This document shows, piece by piece, positions 24,050 through 31,841 of a DNA stretch of 37,099 nucleotides. The notes beneath the pieces were generated by a model. That model had not been told where the DNA came from. It ran no database searches and saw only the letters and a list, made by a program, of their open reading frames with translations. The position numbers and the translations under genes were made by a program. Positions within the stretch are counted from its first letter, which is position 1; each line of letters begins with the position of its first letter. Origin of the DNA: DAMCAP01 sp964369265 (GTDB lineage: Bacteria > Bacillota > Clostridia > Oscillospirales > Ruminococcaceae); the NCBI GenBank assembly GCA_964369265.1, contig CAYJEV010000007.1:1-37099 (forward strand), given 5' to 3'.

Positions 24050-26117
24050 AATTTACTGTATTTTGAAGCTTTTCTAGCAAAGCATTAGACTTTTCACGAA
24101 GAATTGGGTAATTAGATAAATTAGGGTCGTTCTTAACTATATCAGAAACATAGTTTTGAATGTTGTTAAGAACATTACTATCTTTTAGGTTTTCTGCTGC
24201 CATAAAAGCTGGAAGCCCATGTTGTCGTTTACCAAAAAAATCTCCAGGACCTCTTAAATTTAAGTCCATCTCAGCAATTCTGAACCCATCAGTATTGTCT
24301 ACTAAGGTTTTAAGCCTTTCTCTAGTTGTGGCTGAACGACTGTCTGATATTAAAATGCAGTGTGATTGAATGCTTCCACGCCCAACACGCCCTCGCAACT
24401 GATGAAGTTGGCTTAACCCAAATCGTTCAGCATTTTCTATAAGTATAACAACGGCATTTGGAACATCAACACCAACCTCTATAACACTAGTTGCTATAAG
24501 CAAATCAATATCGCCGTTTCTGAATGCAGACATTACTTTTTCTTTTTCTTTAGGTTTCATTTTTCCATGCAAAAGCCCTAAATTATAGCCACTAAATGTA
24601 GTCTTGTTTAACTGATTATAAAGCTTCACAGCCGATATTAAGTTAGTGTCATCATCTTCCTCGTTTTCATCAATTCGCGAGCAAACAATATATGCTTGAT
24701 TGCCTTTATCAAGGAAGTCTTTAATATAATTATATGCGCCTTCTCGCTTTTTGCTTGTTGCGAGATAAGTTTTTATAGGAAGACGTCCTTTAGGAACAGT
24801 TTGCATTGAAGAAACATCAAGGTCACCAAATATTATAAGGGATAACGAGCGAGGGATAGGGGTTGCTGACATGACAAGTGTATGCACACTTTCCCCACGA
24901 CCTAAAAGCTTTGCCCTTTGTGCAACACCAAAGCGATGCTGTTCATCGGTTATAACTAGCTTTAAATTTTTAAAAAGCACGTCATCAGTGAGCAATGCGT
25001 GTGTGCCAATTAAAAAGTCTATCTCTCCAGTTAATAGAATTTCTTTTATCAGTTTCTTTTCTTTAGCTTTGGTAGAGCCAGTTAATAGGGCTATTTTAAT
25101 ACCCAGATTTTCGCATATTTGCTTTAGACCTTCATAATGCTGGGTTGCTAAAACTTCTGTTGGCGCCATAAAACTGCACTGCATTTTATTTTTAAATATA
25201 ATATATGCAGCAGCAGCTCCCACAACAGTCTTGCCGCTTCCAACATCTCCTTGTACCATTCGGCTCATTATTTTGTTTGATGAGCACATGTCGTTTAAAA
25301 TATCATTAACTGCATTTGTTTGCCCAGTAGTTGGAGAAAAGGGGAGTGAGTTCCAAAATGGGAGCATGTCAGGTGAATTTAAATTCTCTGTATCAAAAGT
25401 TTGAGCACTCTTTTTAAACATTAAGGCAGCTACAAACGGAATAAGTTCTTCAATAGAAAGCCTCATGCTAGCTTTTTCTTTCAGCTCTTCGCAATTAGGA
25501 GAATGAATTGTATTTATTGCCTGTTTAAGAGAGATTAATTTGAATTTACCCTCATCTTTTGTTGGTATAATGCTTGGGATTTCCTCAGGTATATTGTTGA
25601 TAATAGCAATTGCAGTTTTTATATCCTTAGCTATAACTTTGGAAGATAAGCCAGCAGTTGCGCTATAGATAGGACTAAACTTCCCAATATCTGCATTAGG
25701 CAATAAAATAGGGCTTATTAGCGTCAGACTTCCATTTTCATATCCAGCAACCCCATAAAACACATATTCGCTATCTTCATTTAGAGATTTTATTAAATAT
25801 TCATTGTTATAAAAGGTAAGTGTTATATCATTAAGCCCATCAGTTACTTTAACTTTAAACACAGTCAATCCTTTTCTGATTAACACACCTCTGCTTTTAT
25901 TGACAATACCAACCTTAATAGCAGAATGTTCGCCCATAACGAGAGAAGAGATGCTTAAATCGCCTCTTAGGTCAATGTATCTTCGTGGCGAATAATAAAT
26001 CAAATCAGATAATGTTAATATCTCTAACTTTCTATATAATTCAGCTTTTTTGCCACCAATACCTTTAATGTATTGTATTTCTCTATTTAAGATATTTTTT
26101 ATTTCTGAAAAAGACAT
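24048..26117 (-). CDS. recG: ATP-dependent DNA helicase RecG
   Basis: Double-stranded DNA translocase that reverses stalled forks and processes Holliday junctions. The 689-residue length is standard. The N-terminal wedge/OB domain spans about 1-220. The helicase motor has Walker A GDVGSGKT (290-297), DEQH (391-394), SATPIPRSL, and motifs V-VI near GVDVPNAVV and HQLRGRVGRG. AAGGAGGTG lies 6 bases before the ATG. It is divergent from padR and convergent with the DUF6873 gene. Confidence 0.97.
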   Translation of the reverse strand: MSFSEIKNILNREIQYIKGIGGKKAELYRKLEILTLSDLIYYSPRRYIDLRGDLSISSLVMGEHSAIKVGIVNKSRGVLIRKGLTVFKVKVTDGLNDITLTFYNNEYLIKSLNEDSEYVFYGVAGYENGSLTLISPILLPNADIGKFSPIYSATAGLSSKVIAKDIKTAIAIINNIPEEIPSIIPTKDEGKFKLISLKQAINTIHSPNCEELKEKASMRLSIEELIPFVAALMFKKSAQTFDTENLNSPDMLPFWNSLPFSPTTGQTNAVNDILNDMCSSNKIMSRMVQGDVGSGKTVVGAAAAYIIFKNKMQCSFMAPTEVLATQHYEGLKQICENLGIKIALLTGSTKAKEKKLIKEILLTGEIDFLIGTHALLTDDVLFKNLKLVITDEQHRFGVAQRAKLLGRGESVHTLVMSATPIPRSLSLIIFGDLDVSSMQTVPKGRLPIKTYLATSKKREGAYNYIKDFLDKGNQAYIVCSRIDENEEDDDTNLISAVKLYNQLNKTTFSGYNLGLLHGKMKPKEKEKVMSAFRNGDIDLLIATSVIEVGVDVPNAVVILIENAERFGLSQLHQLRGRVGRGSIQSHCILISDSRSATTRERLKTLVDNTDGFRIAEMDLNLRGPGDFFGKRQHGLPAFMAAENLKDSNVLNNIQNYVSDIVKNDPNLSNYPILREKSNALLEKLQNTVN

Positions 26118-26205
26118 ACAGCACCTCCTTTAAGCTTAATAGTAATATTTTACTATTTTTTTTCTCGTTTATCAATATGATTTAAAAATAATAATTATAT
26201 TTATC

Positions 26206-26234
26206 TTGACATATATATCGAAGAGTGATACAAT
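26206..26234 (+). promoter_or_regulatory. Consensus sigma-A promoter of the padR-nfeD-SPFH operon
   Basis: TTGACA (26206-26211), 17-base spacer, TACAAT (26229-26234): the best housekeeping promoter in the window. Just downstream, around the expected transcription start, lies the palindrome GATATATC (26243-26250), with related ATATATCG at 26213-26220 in the spacer. These repeats could be PadR operators. Confidence 0.85.
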
Positions 26235-26301
26235 AGAGTTAAGATATATCGTGAGTAGATATAACATATGAACGAAAATTGTATCAAAAGGAGGGAGTGT
26301 T

Positions 26302-26655
26302 ATGCAAGAGACTTACGAGAGATTGTTAAAAATATACTCGCCAATGTCCGAACAGAGCTTTCTGCTATTATCTAGCTTATTAAATCCTTTGCATGGGTAT
26401 GGAATAATGCAGACTGTTAGCCGAATGACAGATAATAGAGTTAATTTAGGATCTGGAACTGTGTATACATTGCTTTATAAGATGGAGCAAGACAATCTAA
26501 TTAAAGTAATTGATGAGTATGACAGACGAAAGATCTACTCCATTACACCAATGGGAAAGAAAATTCTTGCAGCTGAATGCGAAAGAACCTTTAAGCTCGC
26601 AACTATAGCGCAAGGAGTGTATAGCTCGCTCCATAACATTGTTGGAGCAGTATAG
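26302..26655 (+). CDS. PadR family transcriptional regulator
   Basis: A 117-residue winged-helix regulator. The core LSSLLNPLHGYGIMQTVSRMTDNRVNLGSGTVYTLLYKMEQDNLIKVIDE is the PadR wing-helix, and the C-terminal helix (about 90-117) would dimerise it. AAGGAGGG lies 8 bases upstream of the ATG. PadR proteins commonly repress their own operon and neighbouring envelope-stress or transport genes; here the downstream genes nfeD and SPFH are the obvious candidates (inference). The ligand is unknown. Confidence 0.9.
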   Translation: MQETYERLLKIYSPMSEQSFLLLSSLLNPLHGYGIMQTVSRMTDNRVNLGSGTVYTLLYKMEQDNLIKVIDEYDRRKIYSITPMGKKILAAECERTFKLATIAQGVYSSLHNIVGAV

Positions 26656-26663
26656 GAGGGCTT

Positions 26664-27122
26664 ATGGAAACAATTTATAACTTAATAAATGAGTATACAC
26701 CATTATTTTGGCTTGGCTTTGCAGTTATTTTAGTAGTATATGAAGCAATGACCGTCGATTTAGTAGCAGTATGGTTTGCTTGTGGTGCTACAGTTGCTAT
26801 TATACCAGCGATTATAGGAACTCCATACTGGGTGCAGATTAGTGTGTTCATAATTGTGGCAGCATTATTACTTATTTTCACAAGACCAATTGTTAAAAAG
26901 AAAATATTAGTTAAAAATACAAAAACTAACGCTGATAGAAATATAGGCAAGATCGGCTTAGTAATTATTGATATTGACAATATTTCAGGAACAGGCAGAG
27001 TAAAGCTTGATGGTCAAGACTGGGCAGCAGTTTCTGAATTAGGGGAGAATATTAGCATAGGCGAACAGGTGATTATTAAGGAAATTAGAGGCGTTAAATT
27101 AGTCGTTGACAGAATTGTCTAA
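26664..27122 (+). CDS. NfeD-like membrane protein
   Basis: A 152-residue protein with three closely spaced membrane helices (about 13-32, 34-50, 54-72) and a C-terminal OB-fold domain (about 88-150, with GKIGLVIIDIDNISGTGRVKLDGQDWAAVS). This is the short NfeD form without a ClpP-like protease. NfeD proteins pair with SPFH proteins such as the next gene, probably as membrane-microdomain partners. AGGAGGG before the ATG. It begins 8 bases after padR. Confidence 0.9.
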   Translation: METIYNLINEYTPLFWLGFAVILVVYEAMTVDLVAVWFACGATVAIIPAIIGTPYWVQISVFIIVAALLLIFTRPIVKKKILVKNTKTNADRNIGKIGLVIIDIDNISGTGRVKLDGQDWAAVSELGENISIGEQVIIKEIRGVKLVVDRIV

Positions 27123-27124
27123 TA

Positions 27125-27143
27125 CGAACATTAGCCATGTTCG
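27125..27143 (+). other. Small hairpin between nfeD-like and SPFH genes
   Basis: CGAACAT (27125-27131) pairs with ATGTTCG (27137-27143) around a 5-base loop. No U-tract follows at once, so it is more likely an mRNA-processing or stability element than a terminator. Confidence 0.4.
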
Positions 27144-27174
27144 ATTATAATAAAAATTAAAGGGGATTTATTTT

Positions 27175-28122
27175 ATGATTTTATTTATTCTTTTTTTCAT
27201 TGCAATTCTAACATTAGTAATTGCAGCAACAAGCATTAAAATTGTACCGCAAGCATCTGTGTATGTAGTAGAAAGGCTTGGAGCATATCAAGCGACATGG
27301 GGGACAGGATTTCATATCAAAGTTCCTTTCATTGACAGAGTAGCAAAGAAAGTTTCTTTGAAGGAGCAGGTGATTGACTTTAAGCCACAACCTGTTATAA
27401 CAAAAGATAATGTTACTATGCAAATTGCCACAGTAGTATTCTTCANNNNNNNNNNCCAAATTACAGATGCAAAATCATTCGCTTATGAAGTTGAGCGTCC
27501 TATCTTCGCAATTGAAAACTTAACTGCTACTAACCTTAGAAATATCATTGGTGATATGGAACTTGACCATACTTTAACTTCTCGTGATATTATCAATACA
27601 AGAATTACAAGCACACTTGATATTGCAACAGACAAGTGGGGAATAAAGGTTAATCGCGTTGAACTTAAAAATATTATTCCTCCTCGTGAAATTCAAGATG
27701 CAATGGAAAAACAAATGAAGGCTGAACGTGAGCGTCGTGAATCTATTCTAAGAGCAGAAGGCGAGAAGAATAGCCAAATCCTTGTTGCTGAGGGTGAGAA
27801 GGCATCTGCTATACTTAGAGCTGAGGCTGATAAAGAATCCGCAATTCTTCGAGCTGATGCGCTTAAAGAATCTAAAATACTTGAGGCGCAAGGCGAGGCA
27901 GAAGCTATCAGACTTGTACAAGATGCACTTGCTGCGTCTATTAAAGTTCTTAACGAATCTAGCCCATCTGAGGCTGTGTTATCTCTAAAGAGCTTCGAAA
28001 CGTTTGAAAAAGTTGCTGATGGCAAGTCTACTAAGATTATTATTCCATCCAACATTCAATCAATGGCTGGATTTGCAACCTCCTTTAAGGAAGTTATCTC
28101 CGATGTTGGCTTAACTAAGTAA
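27175..28122 (+). CDS. SPFH/stomatin-like membrane protein (QmcA type), contains scaffold gap
   Basis: Band-7 family membrane scaffold protein. An N-terminal membrane helix (about 2-21) precedes the SPFH domain (IVPQASVYVVERLGAYQATWGTGFHIKVPF through about residue 190). Then comes a long charged coiled coil (about 180-260) with repeated EGEKxSxIL units, and a C-terminal tail. Ten N (27446-27455) interrupt codons 91-94 but keep the frame. Comparison with remembered stomatin sequences suggests VVFF and QITD should be directly adjacent, so the gap size is probably artificial. With the NfeD protein it makes a typical pair. AAGGGG lies about 10 bases before the ATG. Confidence 0.9.
   Translation: MILFILFFIAILTLVIAATSIKIVPQASVYVVERLGAYQATWGTGFHIKVPFIDRVAKKVSLKEQVIDFKPQPVITKDNVTMQIATVVFFXXXXQITDAKSFAYEVERPIFAIENLTATNLRNIIGDMELDHTLTSRDIINTRITSTLDIATDKWGIKVNRVELKNIIPPREIQDAMEKQMKAERERRESILRAEGEKNSQILVAEGEKASAILRAEADKESAILRADALKESKILEAQGEAEAIRLVQDALAASIKVLNESSPSEAVLSLKSFETFEKVADGKSTKIIIPSNIQSMAGFATSFKEVISDVGLTK
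27446..27455. other. Assembly gap of 10 N inside the SPFH gene
   Basis: Exactly ten N join two contig ends, a fixed-length scaffold spacer. The flanking bases (one A before, one C after) complete four unreadable codons. Confidence 0.97.
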
Positions 28123-28129
28123 TATAATA

Positions 28130-28160
28130 ATTGCCCATCTGCAGTTTACAGGTGGGCAAT
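28130..28160 (+). terminator. Hairpin after the SPFH gene
   Basis: A 12-base stem (28130-28141 with 28149-28160, one G-U pair) with a 7-base loop, 8 bases after the SPFH stop. There is no U-tract, so it may be a partial terminator or an mRNA 3' end stabiliser. Confidence 0.5.
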
Positions 28161-28183
28161 ACAACTTGAGGAGGCGATTTAAC

Positions 28184-29083
28184 ATGAATAAAAATCATTT
28201 AACATTTGCTTTAATAGCTATGATCGCAATTAATATTTACTCTTTAATAACAATAAATAATCTAAAAGATGACTTACGAGCAATAGAAGCTAGCTTAAAT
28301 CATGAAATAAGCATGATTAGTGATGAGGTGTCAAGAATTTACAGTAATATTGACAGAAAGTTAGAAGAACAATCAAGCTTAATATTAAACACGAGCTATG
28401 ACTTAGGCGATATAAACCTAGAAACGCTAGAAACTCCTGTTAGTTTCACCATAACTCCAAAACAACTCACTGATGATACAGCTATTACAATAGTAAAGGG
28501 GGAGGAGCTATTTCCGCTTCAAAGAAATGACTTCAATTTTACTGGTATAGTTCCATTTAATTTCGAGGATGTTGGCTACTTGAATGTTATTGTTACTAGC
28601 AATGGAGTTGAGCAACTCGAGGATTTAGGAGTTCGTATTGATGTATTATCAACAGCCTTTCCTCGTATTTATCCTTATTTTCATGGTGAAACTACCTATA
28701 GTCTATCTAGTAATGAATATAAAATTGATGGACCTATAATGTGTGAATTGCCATATTCAACTACTAATGTATATATCGAAAATATAGATTATATCTTAAA
28801 AATTGATGGGGAAGTGGTGCTTCAAAATCCTCTAACGAAAGCTTTAAATGGGTTATACGAAATGGATATTGAAGAAACTATCACAGTAAACCCTGGTCAA
28901 ATAGTTACAATATCTGTTGTTGCTAGAGATAATCTAGGTTTTAATTATGATCACTTAATTCATCATTTTGAGGCTGGTTCAAATTCGCAAAGAGAGCCAT
29001 ATTTTGAAACTTACTATATCTATGCCCCTAATGGCGAGCTAGCATATAGTGTTGATGAGAATAGCTATGAGCGAATTGCTTAG
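28184..29083 (+). CDS. Unrecognised membrane-anchored protein
   Basis: I do not recognise this 299-residue protein. It has one N-terminal membrane helix (about 6-24), then a charged helical region likely to be coiled coil (about 27-70), then a beta-rich domain to the end (FTITPKQLTDDTAITIVKGEE, YSLSSNEYKIDGPIMCELPY, ITVNPGQIVTISVVARDN). This suggests an extracytoplasmic domain on a stalk. The ATG at 28184 is chosen because GAGGAGG ends 9 bases upstream; an in-frame TTG at 28166 overlaps that site. It follows the SPFH gene after a hairpin and precedes a small membrane protein gene by 21 bases, so a link to the SPFH/NfeD membrane system is possible but unproven. Confidence 0.75.
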   Translation: MNKNHLTFALIAMIAINIYSLITINNLKDDLRAIEASLNHEISMISDEVSRIYSNIDRKLEEQSSLILNTSYDLGDINLETLETPVSFTITPKQLTDDTAITIVKGEELFPLQRNDFNFTGIVPFNFEDVGYLNVIVTSNGVEQLEDLGVRIDVLSTAFPRIYPYFHGETTYSLSSNEYKIDGPIMCELPYSTTNVYIENIDYILKIDGEVVLQNPLTKALNGLYEMDIEETITVNPGQIVTISVVARDNLGFNYDHLIHHFEAGSNSQREPYFETYYIYAPNGELAYSVDENSYERIA

Positions 29084-29104
29084 GCTGTCAGTTGGAGGGA
29101 GTAG

Positions 29105-29356
29105 ATGGACTTTTTATTAGATTTAATTCTTGATGGTAGCATTTTGGCAATAAATAATAAGAAGCTTAATAAGCCTATTAGATATTTACTAGCATTTATT
29201 ATATGTACACTATTTGTCGCTATTATTGCTTTAATTATTATAACCGCCATCGCTTTCCTAGACACTAACTTATTAGCAAGTATATTTTTGTTTTTACTAG
29301 CTTTATTTATGGTGTTTGTAACTATCAAAAGGCTCAAATCTTATAAAAAATTGTAG
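29105..29356 (+). CDS. Small two-helix membrane protein, unknown
   Basis: An 83-residue protein with two strongly hydrophobic segments (about 26-50 and 54-73) and a basic C-terminus (KRLKSYKKL), predicted to be an integral membrane protein with cytoplasmic ends. GGAGGGAG lies 4 bases before the ATG, and a strong terminator follows directly, which supports it as a real gene. No family recognised. Confidence 0.7.
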   Translation: MDFLLDLILDGSILAINNKKLNKPIRYLLAFIICTLFVAIIALIIITAIAFLDTNLLASIFLFLLALFMVFVTIKRLKSYKKL

Positions 29357-29357
29357 C

Positions 29358-29397
29358 AAAAAGACTATGTGAATTTTGCCCTCACATAGTCTTTTTT
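29358..29397. terminator. Strong bidirectional terminator
   Basis: A perfect 15-base stem (29358-29372 with 29382-29396) with A-tract and T-tract outer arms, between convergent genes: the small membrane protein (+) and the metallo-hydrolase (-). Confidence 0.92.
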
Positions 29398-29404
29398 AGT
29401 ATTC

Positions 29405-30280
29405 TTATATTTTCTCCCAGTACATTACATTATCTTCTATGATAGCTTTAATTTTATTGCTATTACTTAAATTTGATAAGTAGGCATTGACTGTTGCGCC
29501 TATGATATAGTATTGGGTAAAGTTCATTTTAAGCTCGTAATGCTCAAAACATTTTTTTAATATAATCTCAAATGTAGTTTTTTCCTTGCAAAGAGATAAT
29601 ATATAATCCATTACTTCATTTACTTTATTAATATTCATTTGAGCTAACAAGCCTATATCTTTCTGCGGTTGTATATGAGCACCAATATACAGATCTGCTT
29701 TGATATCAATAAGCTTATTCAAAGAATTAATATGGGTTTGAGGATCATATAAATAAAATAAATGATACTTTTCTATAACCTCTTCTCCCATAACAGCATC
29801 AGCAGTAAAGAGAATGTTATCATCAGTTAATATAGCTATTTGATCAAAGGAATGTCCAGGAAGATGAATAAATGATAATCCATCTATTGTTAATTCACTA
29901 AGAGGCTTCACGTTGCTCGAGTCTGCATAAAAAAACTTGTTCATTATAGCGTTAAAAGGGGAGCATGAGGCAAAAAAGGCTGGCTCTAATATTGTGTGCT
30001 GGGCTAATGCTTGCTCGACTCCATAAGCATATATCTCACAATCAGTTTGTGACTGAATATAACTATTTCCTCCGATATGGTCGGCATGTGAATGGGTATT
30101 GATTATTACTTTTACTTTAAGGCTATTTTGTGATAATGTTGCAAGAATCTTCTTAGCGACACCTTTATCATTGCCGCTATCAATTAAGCAAACGTTATTA
30201 TCATCTAGTAAATAGACACCAACCTTAGAATACGCATCTATATAATAAGTTTTTCTGCCAACTTTGACTAATTCATACAT
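29405..30280 (-). CDS. Metallo-beta-lactamase-fold hydrolase
   Basis: A 291-residue MBL-superfamily enzyme. Metal ligands are visible: H63, H65, D67 and H68 in THSHADHIGG, then H143 (LPGHSFDQ), D161 (FTADAV) and H202 (GAH). The C-terminal helical part (about 205-290) resembles the winged-helix-like tail of some MBL hydrolases. The substrate is unknown; glyoxalase II-like thioester or other small-molecule hydrolysis is possible. The start at 30280 is chosen because AAAAGGAG lies 8 bases upstream; an earlier in-frame ATG at 30328 has no ribosome site and overlaps the hairpin. It lies downstream of the M42 gene on the same strand. Confidence 0.85.
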   Translation of the reverse strand: MYELVKVGRKTYYIDAYSKVGVYLLDDNNVCLIDSGNDKGVAKKILATLSQNSLKVKVIINTHSHADHIGGNSYIQSQTDCEIYAYGVEQALAQHTILEPAFFASCSPFNAIMNKFFYADSSNVKPLSELTIDGLSFIHLPGHSFDQIAILTDDNILFTADAVMGEEVIEKYHLFYLYDPQTHINSLNKLIDIKADLYIGAHIQPQKDIGLLAQMNINKVNEVMDYILSLCKEKTTFEIILKKCFEHYELKMNFTQYYIIGATVNAYLSNLSNSNKIKAIIEDNVMYWEKI

Positions 30281-30316
30281 ATAAAAACTCCTTTTATTTT
30301 TAGTGTTAAACTCAAA

Positions 30317-30341
30317 ACTACCTCCCAAAAGGGGAGGTAGT
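30317..30341 (-). terminator. Terminator after the M42 peptidase gene
   Basis: A perfect 10-base, GC-rich stem (30317-30326 with 30332-30341), loop of 5. On the minus strand it is followed by TTTTGAGTTT. It lies in the 67-base spacer between the M42 and MBL genes, so it would partly separate them. Confidence 0.7.
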
Positions 30342-30347
30342 AAAAAA

Positions 30348-31433
30348 TTATAGAGAGCTGATTACATCTGAATCTAAAGCTAAAATAATTTTCTTTGCAA
30401 GCTCTAAAGATGCTTCATAATCTTCTAGTGCAGCAAAACAATGGTGGCTATGAGCATATCTTGTTGGTACCCCAATAACAACGCAAGGCACACCATCAAG
30501 AGAAGTATGTATAGCTCTTCCATTTGTATTTCCGCCAGAGCGTATAGCTTCTTGAAACTTTATACCATTGGCTTTTGCAATTTCCTTAACAATCTTTGTA
30601 AGTCTAGGATTGCTTATCATGCCTTTATCATAGTGCCTAATTTGAGCACCTTTTTTCAAAGCTCCTTGTGAGTCAACAGCTGATAAAAAGCTGTCATCTG
30701 CTGGAGTTCCTTCAAATACAATCGCTAAATCTGGCTTGATTTTTCTTATATTAGACTCAATTCCACGCCCACCAACTTCTTCTTGAGAAGAAAGAGAACC
30801 TACTACATCAACTTTAATGCTACTAGAATCAATTTGCTTTAACGTTTCAAGAACTAAAGCACAACCAATTCTATTATCAATTGCCTTTGTCATCATAACA
30901 TTATTATTTTCATTAAATTCAAATCCAACATCTGGAACAATTGGAGCTGCAAGTTCAATGCCAAAGTCGTTTACAACCTCATCATAGGAACAAGCCCCAA
31001 CGTCAATTGTTAGCGAATCTATTGTTACTTCTTTTTTGCGCTCAGCTTCTGACATAAAATGCGGCGGCTTACTAGCTATAACACCTGTAATGTATTTTCC
31101 GTCCTTATTTAATATACGAACCTTAGAAGATGGCAGGGAAGTTGGAATCCATCCACCAAGTGGTAGAAACTTAATTTGACCATTTGGTAGTATGTTCTGA
31201 ACTATAAAGCCAAGCTCATCGCTATGGCCATCCAGCATTACAATGGGACGATTTCCTTTATTATAGTTTGGTTTTATAACCAAGGAGCGCAGAGAGTTTT
31301 CTTCAACAACAGAAAAGTCCTTGCTATACTCTTTAGCAATTGCAACAACTTCATCCTCAAATCCAGAGACTCCATTTGCGACACATAAATCTTGAATAAG
31401 TTTTAATGAAGATTTGTTTTCAGCAGTTAACAT
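30348..31433 (-). CDS. M42 family metallo-aminopeptidase
   Basis: Zinc/cobalt aminopeptidase or endoglucanase-like protein of family M42 (FrvX/YsdC/PepA type) that forms large cytosolic assemblies trimming peptides. The 361-residue sequence has H70-x-D72 (LDGHSDELGF), bridging D186 (KAIDNRIG), catalytic E218 with E219 (SSQEEVGGRG), E241 (VFEGTPADD) and a C-terminal His in YAHSHHCFAALED. All expected ligands are present, so it should be active. GGAGG lies 9 bases before the ATG. An extended -10 box is found about 60 bases upstream. Confidence 0.93.
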   Translation of the reverse strand: MLTAENKSSLKLIQDLCVANGVSGFEDEVVAIAKEYSKDFSVVEENSLRSLVIKPNYNKGNRPIVMLDGHSDELGFIVQNILPNGQIKFLPLGGWIPTSLPSSKVRILNKDGKYITGVIASKPPHFMSEAERKKEVTIDSLTIDVGACSYDEVVNDFGIELAAPIVPDVGFEFNENNNVMMTKAIDNRIGCALVLETLKQIDSSSIKVDVVGSLSSQEEVGGRGIESNIRKIKPDLAIVFEGTPADDSFLSAVDSQGALKKGAQIRHYDKGMISNPRLTKIVKEIAKANGIKFQEAIRSGGNTNGRAIHTSLDGVPCVVIGVPTRYAHSHHCFAALEDYEASLELAKKIILALDSDVISSL

Positions 31434-31492
31434 TATGAATTTCCTCCAAAATTTTAATTTAAGTAATTATCAGTAATATGATTATTAAAAAT

Positions 31493-31501
31493 ATTATAAC
31501 A
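31493..31501 (-). promoter_or_regulatory. Extended -10 promoter of the M42 gene
   Basis: On the minus strand TGTTATAAT matches the extended -10 consensus TGnTATAAT exactly. No strong -35 is seen, as expected for extended -10 promoters. Confidence 0.45.
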
Positions 31502-31526
31502 TAAAAAATATTTATTTAAAGTAGTT

Positions 31527-31653
31527 TATATAAATAATCTCAGTTTCACTACAATTATTTATATACCTCGAAGGGCAATTTTGAAGGTCGCGGGCAACGT
31601 AATGCCCACATGAGCAATTTATATTAGATTTCTAATAAATCAAATATAAAATT
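31527..31653. repeat. Composite hairpin element, copy 1
   Basis: Left hairpin: a perfect 12-base inverted repeat (31527-31538 with 31554-31565). Core: 31566-31615, starting CCTCGAAGGGCAATTTT and holding GGGCA (31592-31596) complementary to TGCCC (31603-31607). Right hairpin: TTTATATT (31618-31625) with AATATAAA (31643-31650), and inside it GATTT (31627-31631) with AAATC (31637-31641). ATTTATAT is directly repeated on both sides of the core (31557-31564 and 31617-31624). The same layout with a related core occurs at 34249-34378. Confidence 0.6.
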
Positions 31654-31709
31654 ATCGATATTTTACATTTGACAAATTTTAAGAGAGAAGAGCTTTTTTT
31701 ACTAATATA

Positions 31710-31737
31710 ATTTCGCTAAATAGGAATTTAGCGAAAT
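31710..31737. repeat. 28-base perfect palindrome upstream of the recombinase gene
   Basis: ATTTCGCTAAAT (31710-31721) and ATTTAGCGAAAT (31726-31737) are perfect inverse complements around AGGA. There is no U-tract on either strand, so it is not a terminator. The size equals a Xer dif site and it lies 104 bases before a tyrosine-recombinase gene. It could be a recombination site or an operator. Confidence 0.6.
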
Positions 31738-31782
31738 ATAAGAGAGGCAAAAAATAGAAATTACTTTAAATAAGCTCAATCA

Positions 31783-31811
31783 TTGCATTTTATATCAATT
31801 TACATTATAAT
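31783..31811 (+). promoter_or_regulatory. Probable promoter of the recombinase gene
   Basis: TTGCAT (31783-31788), 17-base spacer, TATAAT (31806-31811), about 30 bases before the start codon. The -10 is perfect and the -35 partial. TTTACA (31799-31804) with TATATT (31822-31827), also 17 bases apart, is an alternative. Confidence 0.5.
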
Positions 31812-31841
31812 ACTAATATATTATATTTAGGAGGATTTTTC

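Larger units (their letters stand above)
31434..31841. other. 408-base non-coding region upstream of two divergent genes
   Basis: No credible open reading frame. From left to right it holds the M42 ribosome site and -10 box, a composite hairpin element (31527-31653), a 28-base palindrome (31710-31737), and a probable promoter and ribosome site for the recombinase gene. The stretch 31566-31615 is much richer in G and C than its AT-rich flanks, suggesting an inserted element. Confidence 0.8.

Noticed and set aside
27693..28055. Antisense open frame of 120 codons in the SPFH gene
   Set aside because: Low-complexity Ser/Ala-rich product is the mirror of the EGEKxS coiled-coil repeats; no ribosome site or promoter seen.
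31669..31711. TTGACA (31669-31674) with TATAAT (31706-31711) as a promoter
   Set aside because: The spacer is 31 bases, far outside the 16-18 base range.
31710..31737. Reading the 28-base palindrome as a terminator
   Set aside because: No U-tract follows on either strand, and no gene ends nearby.
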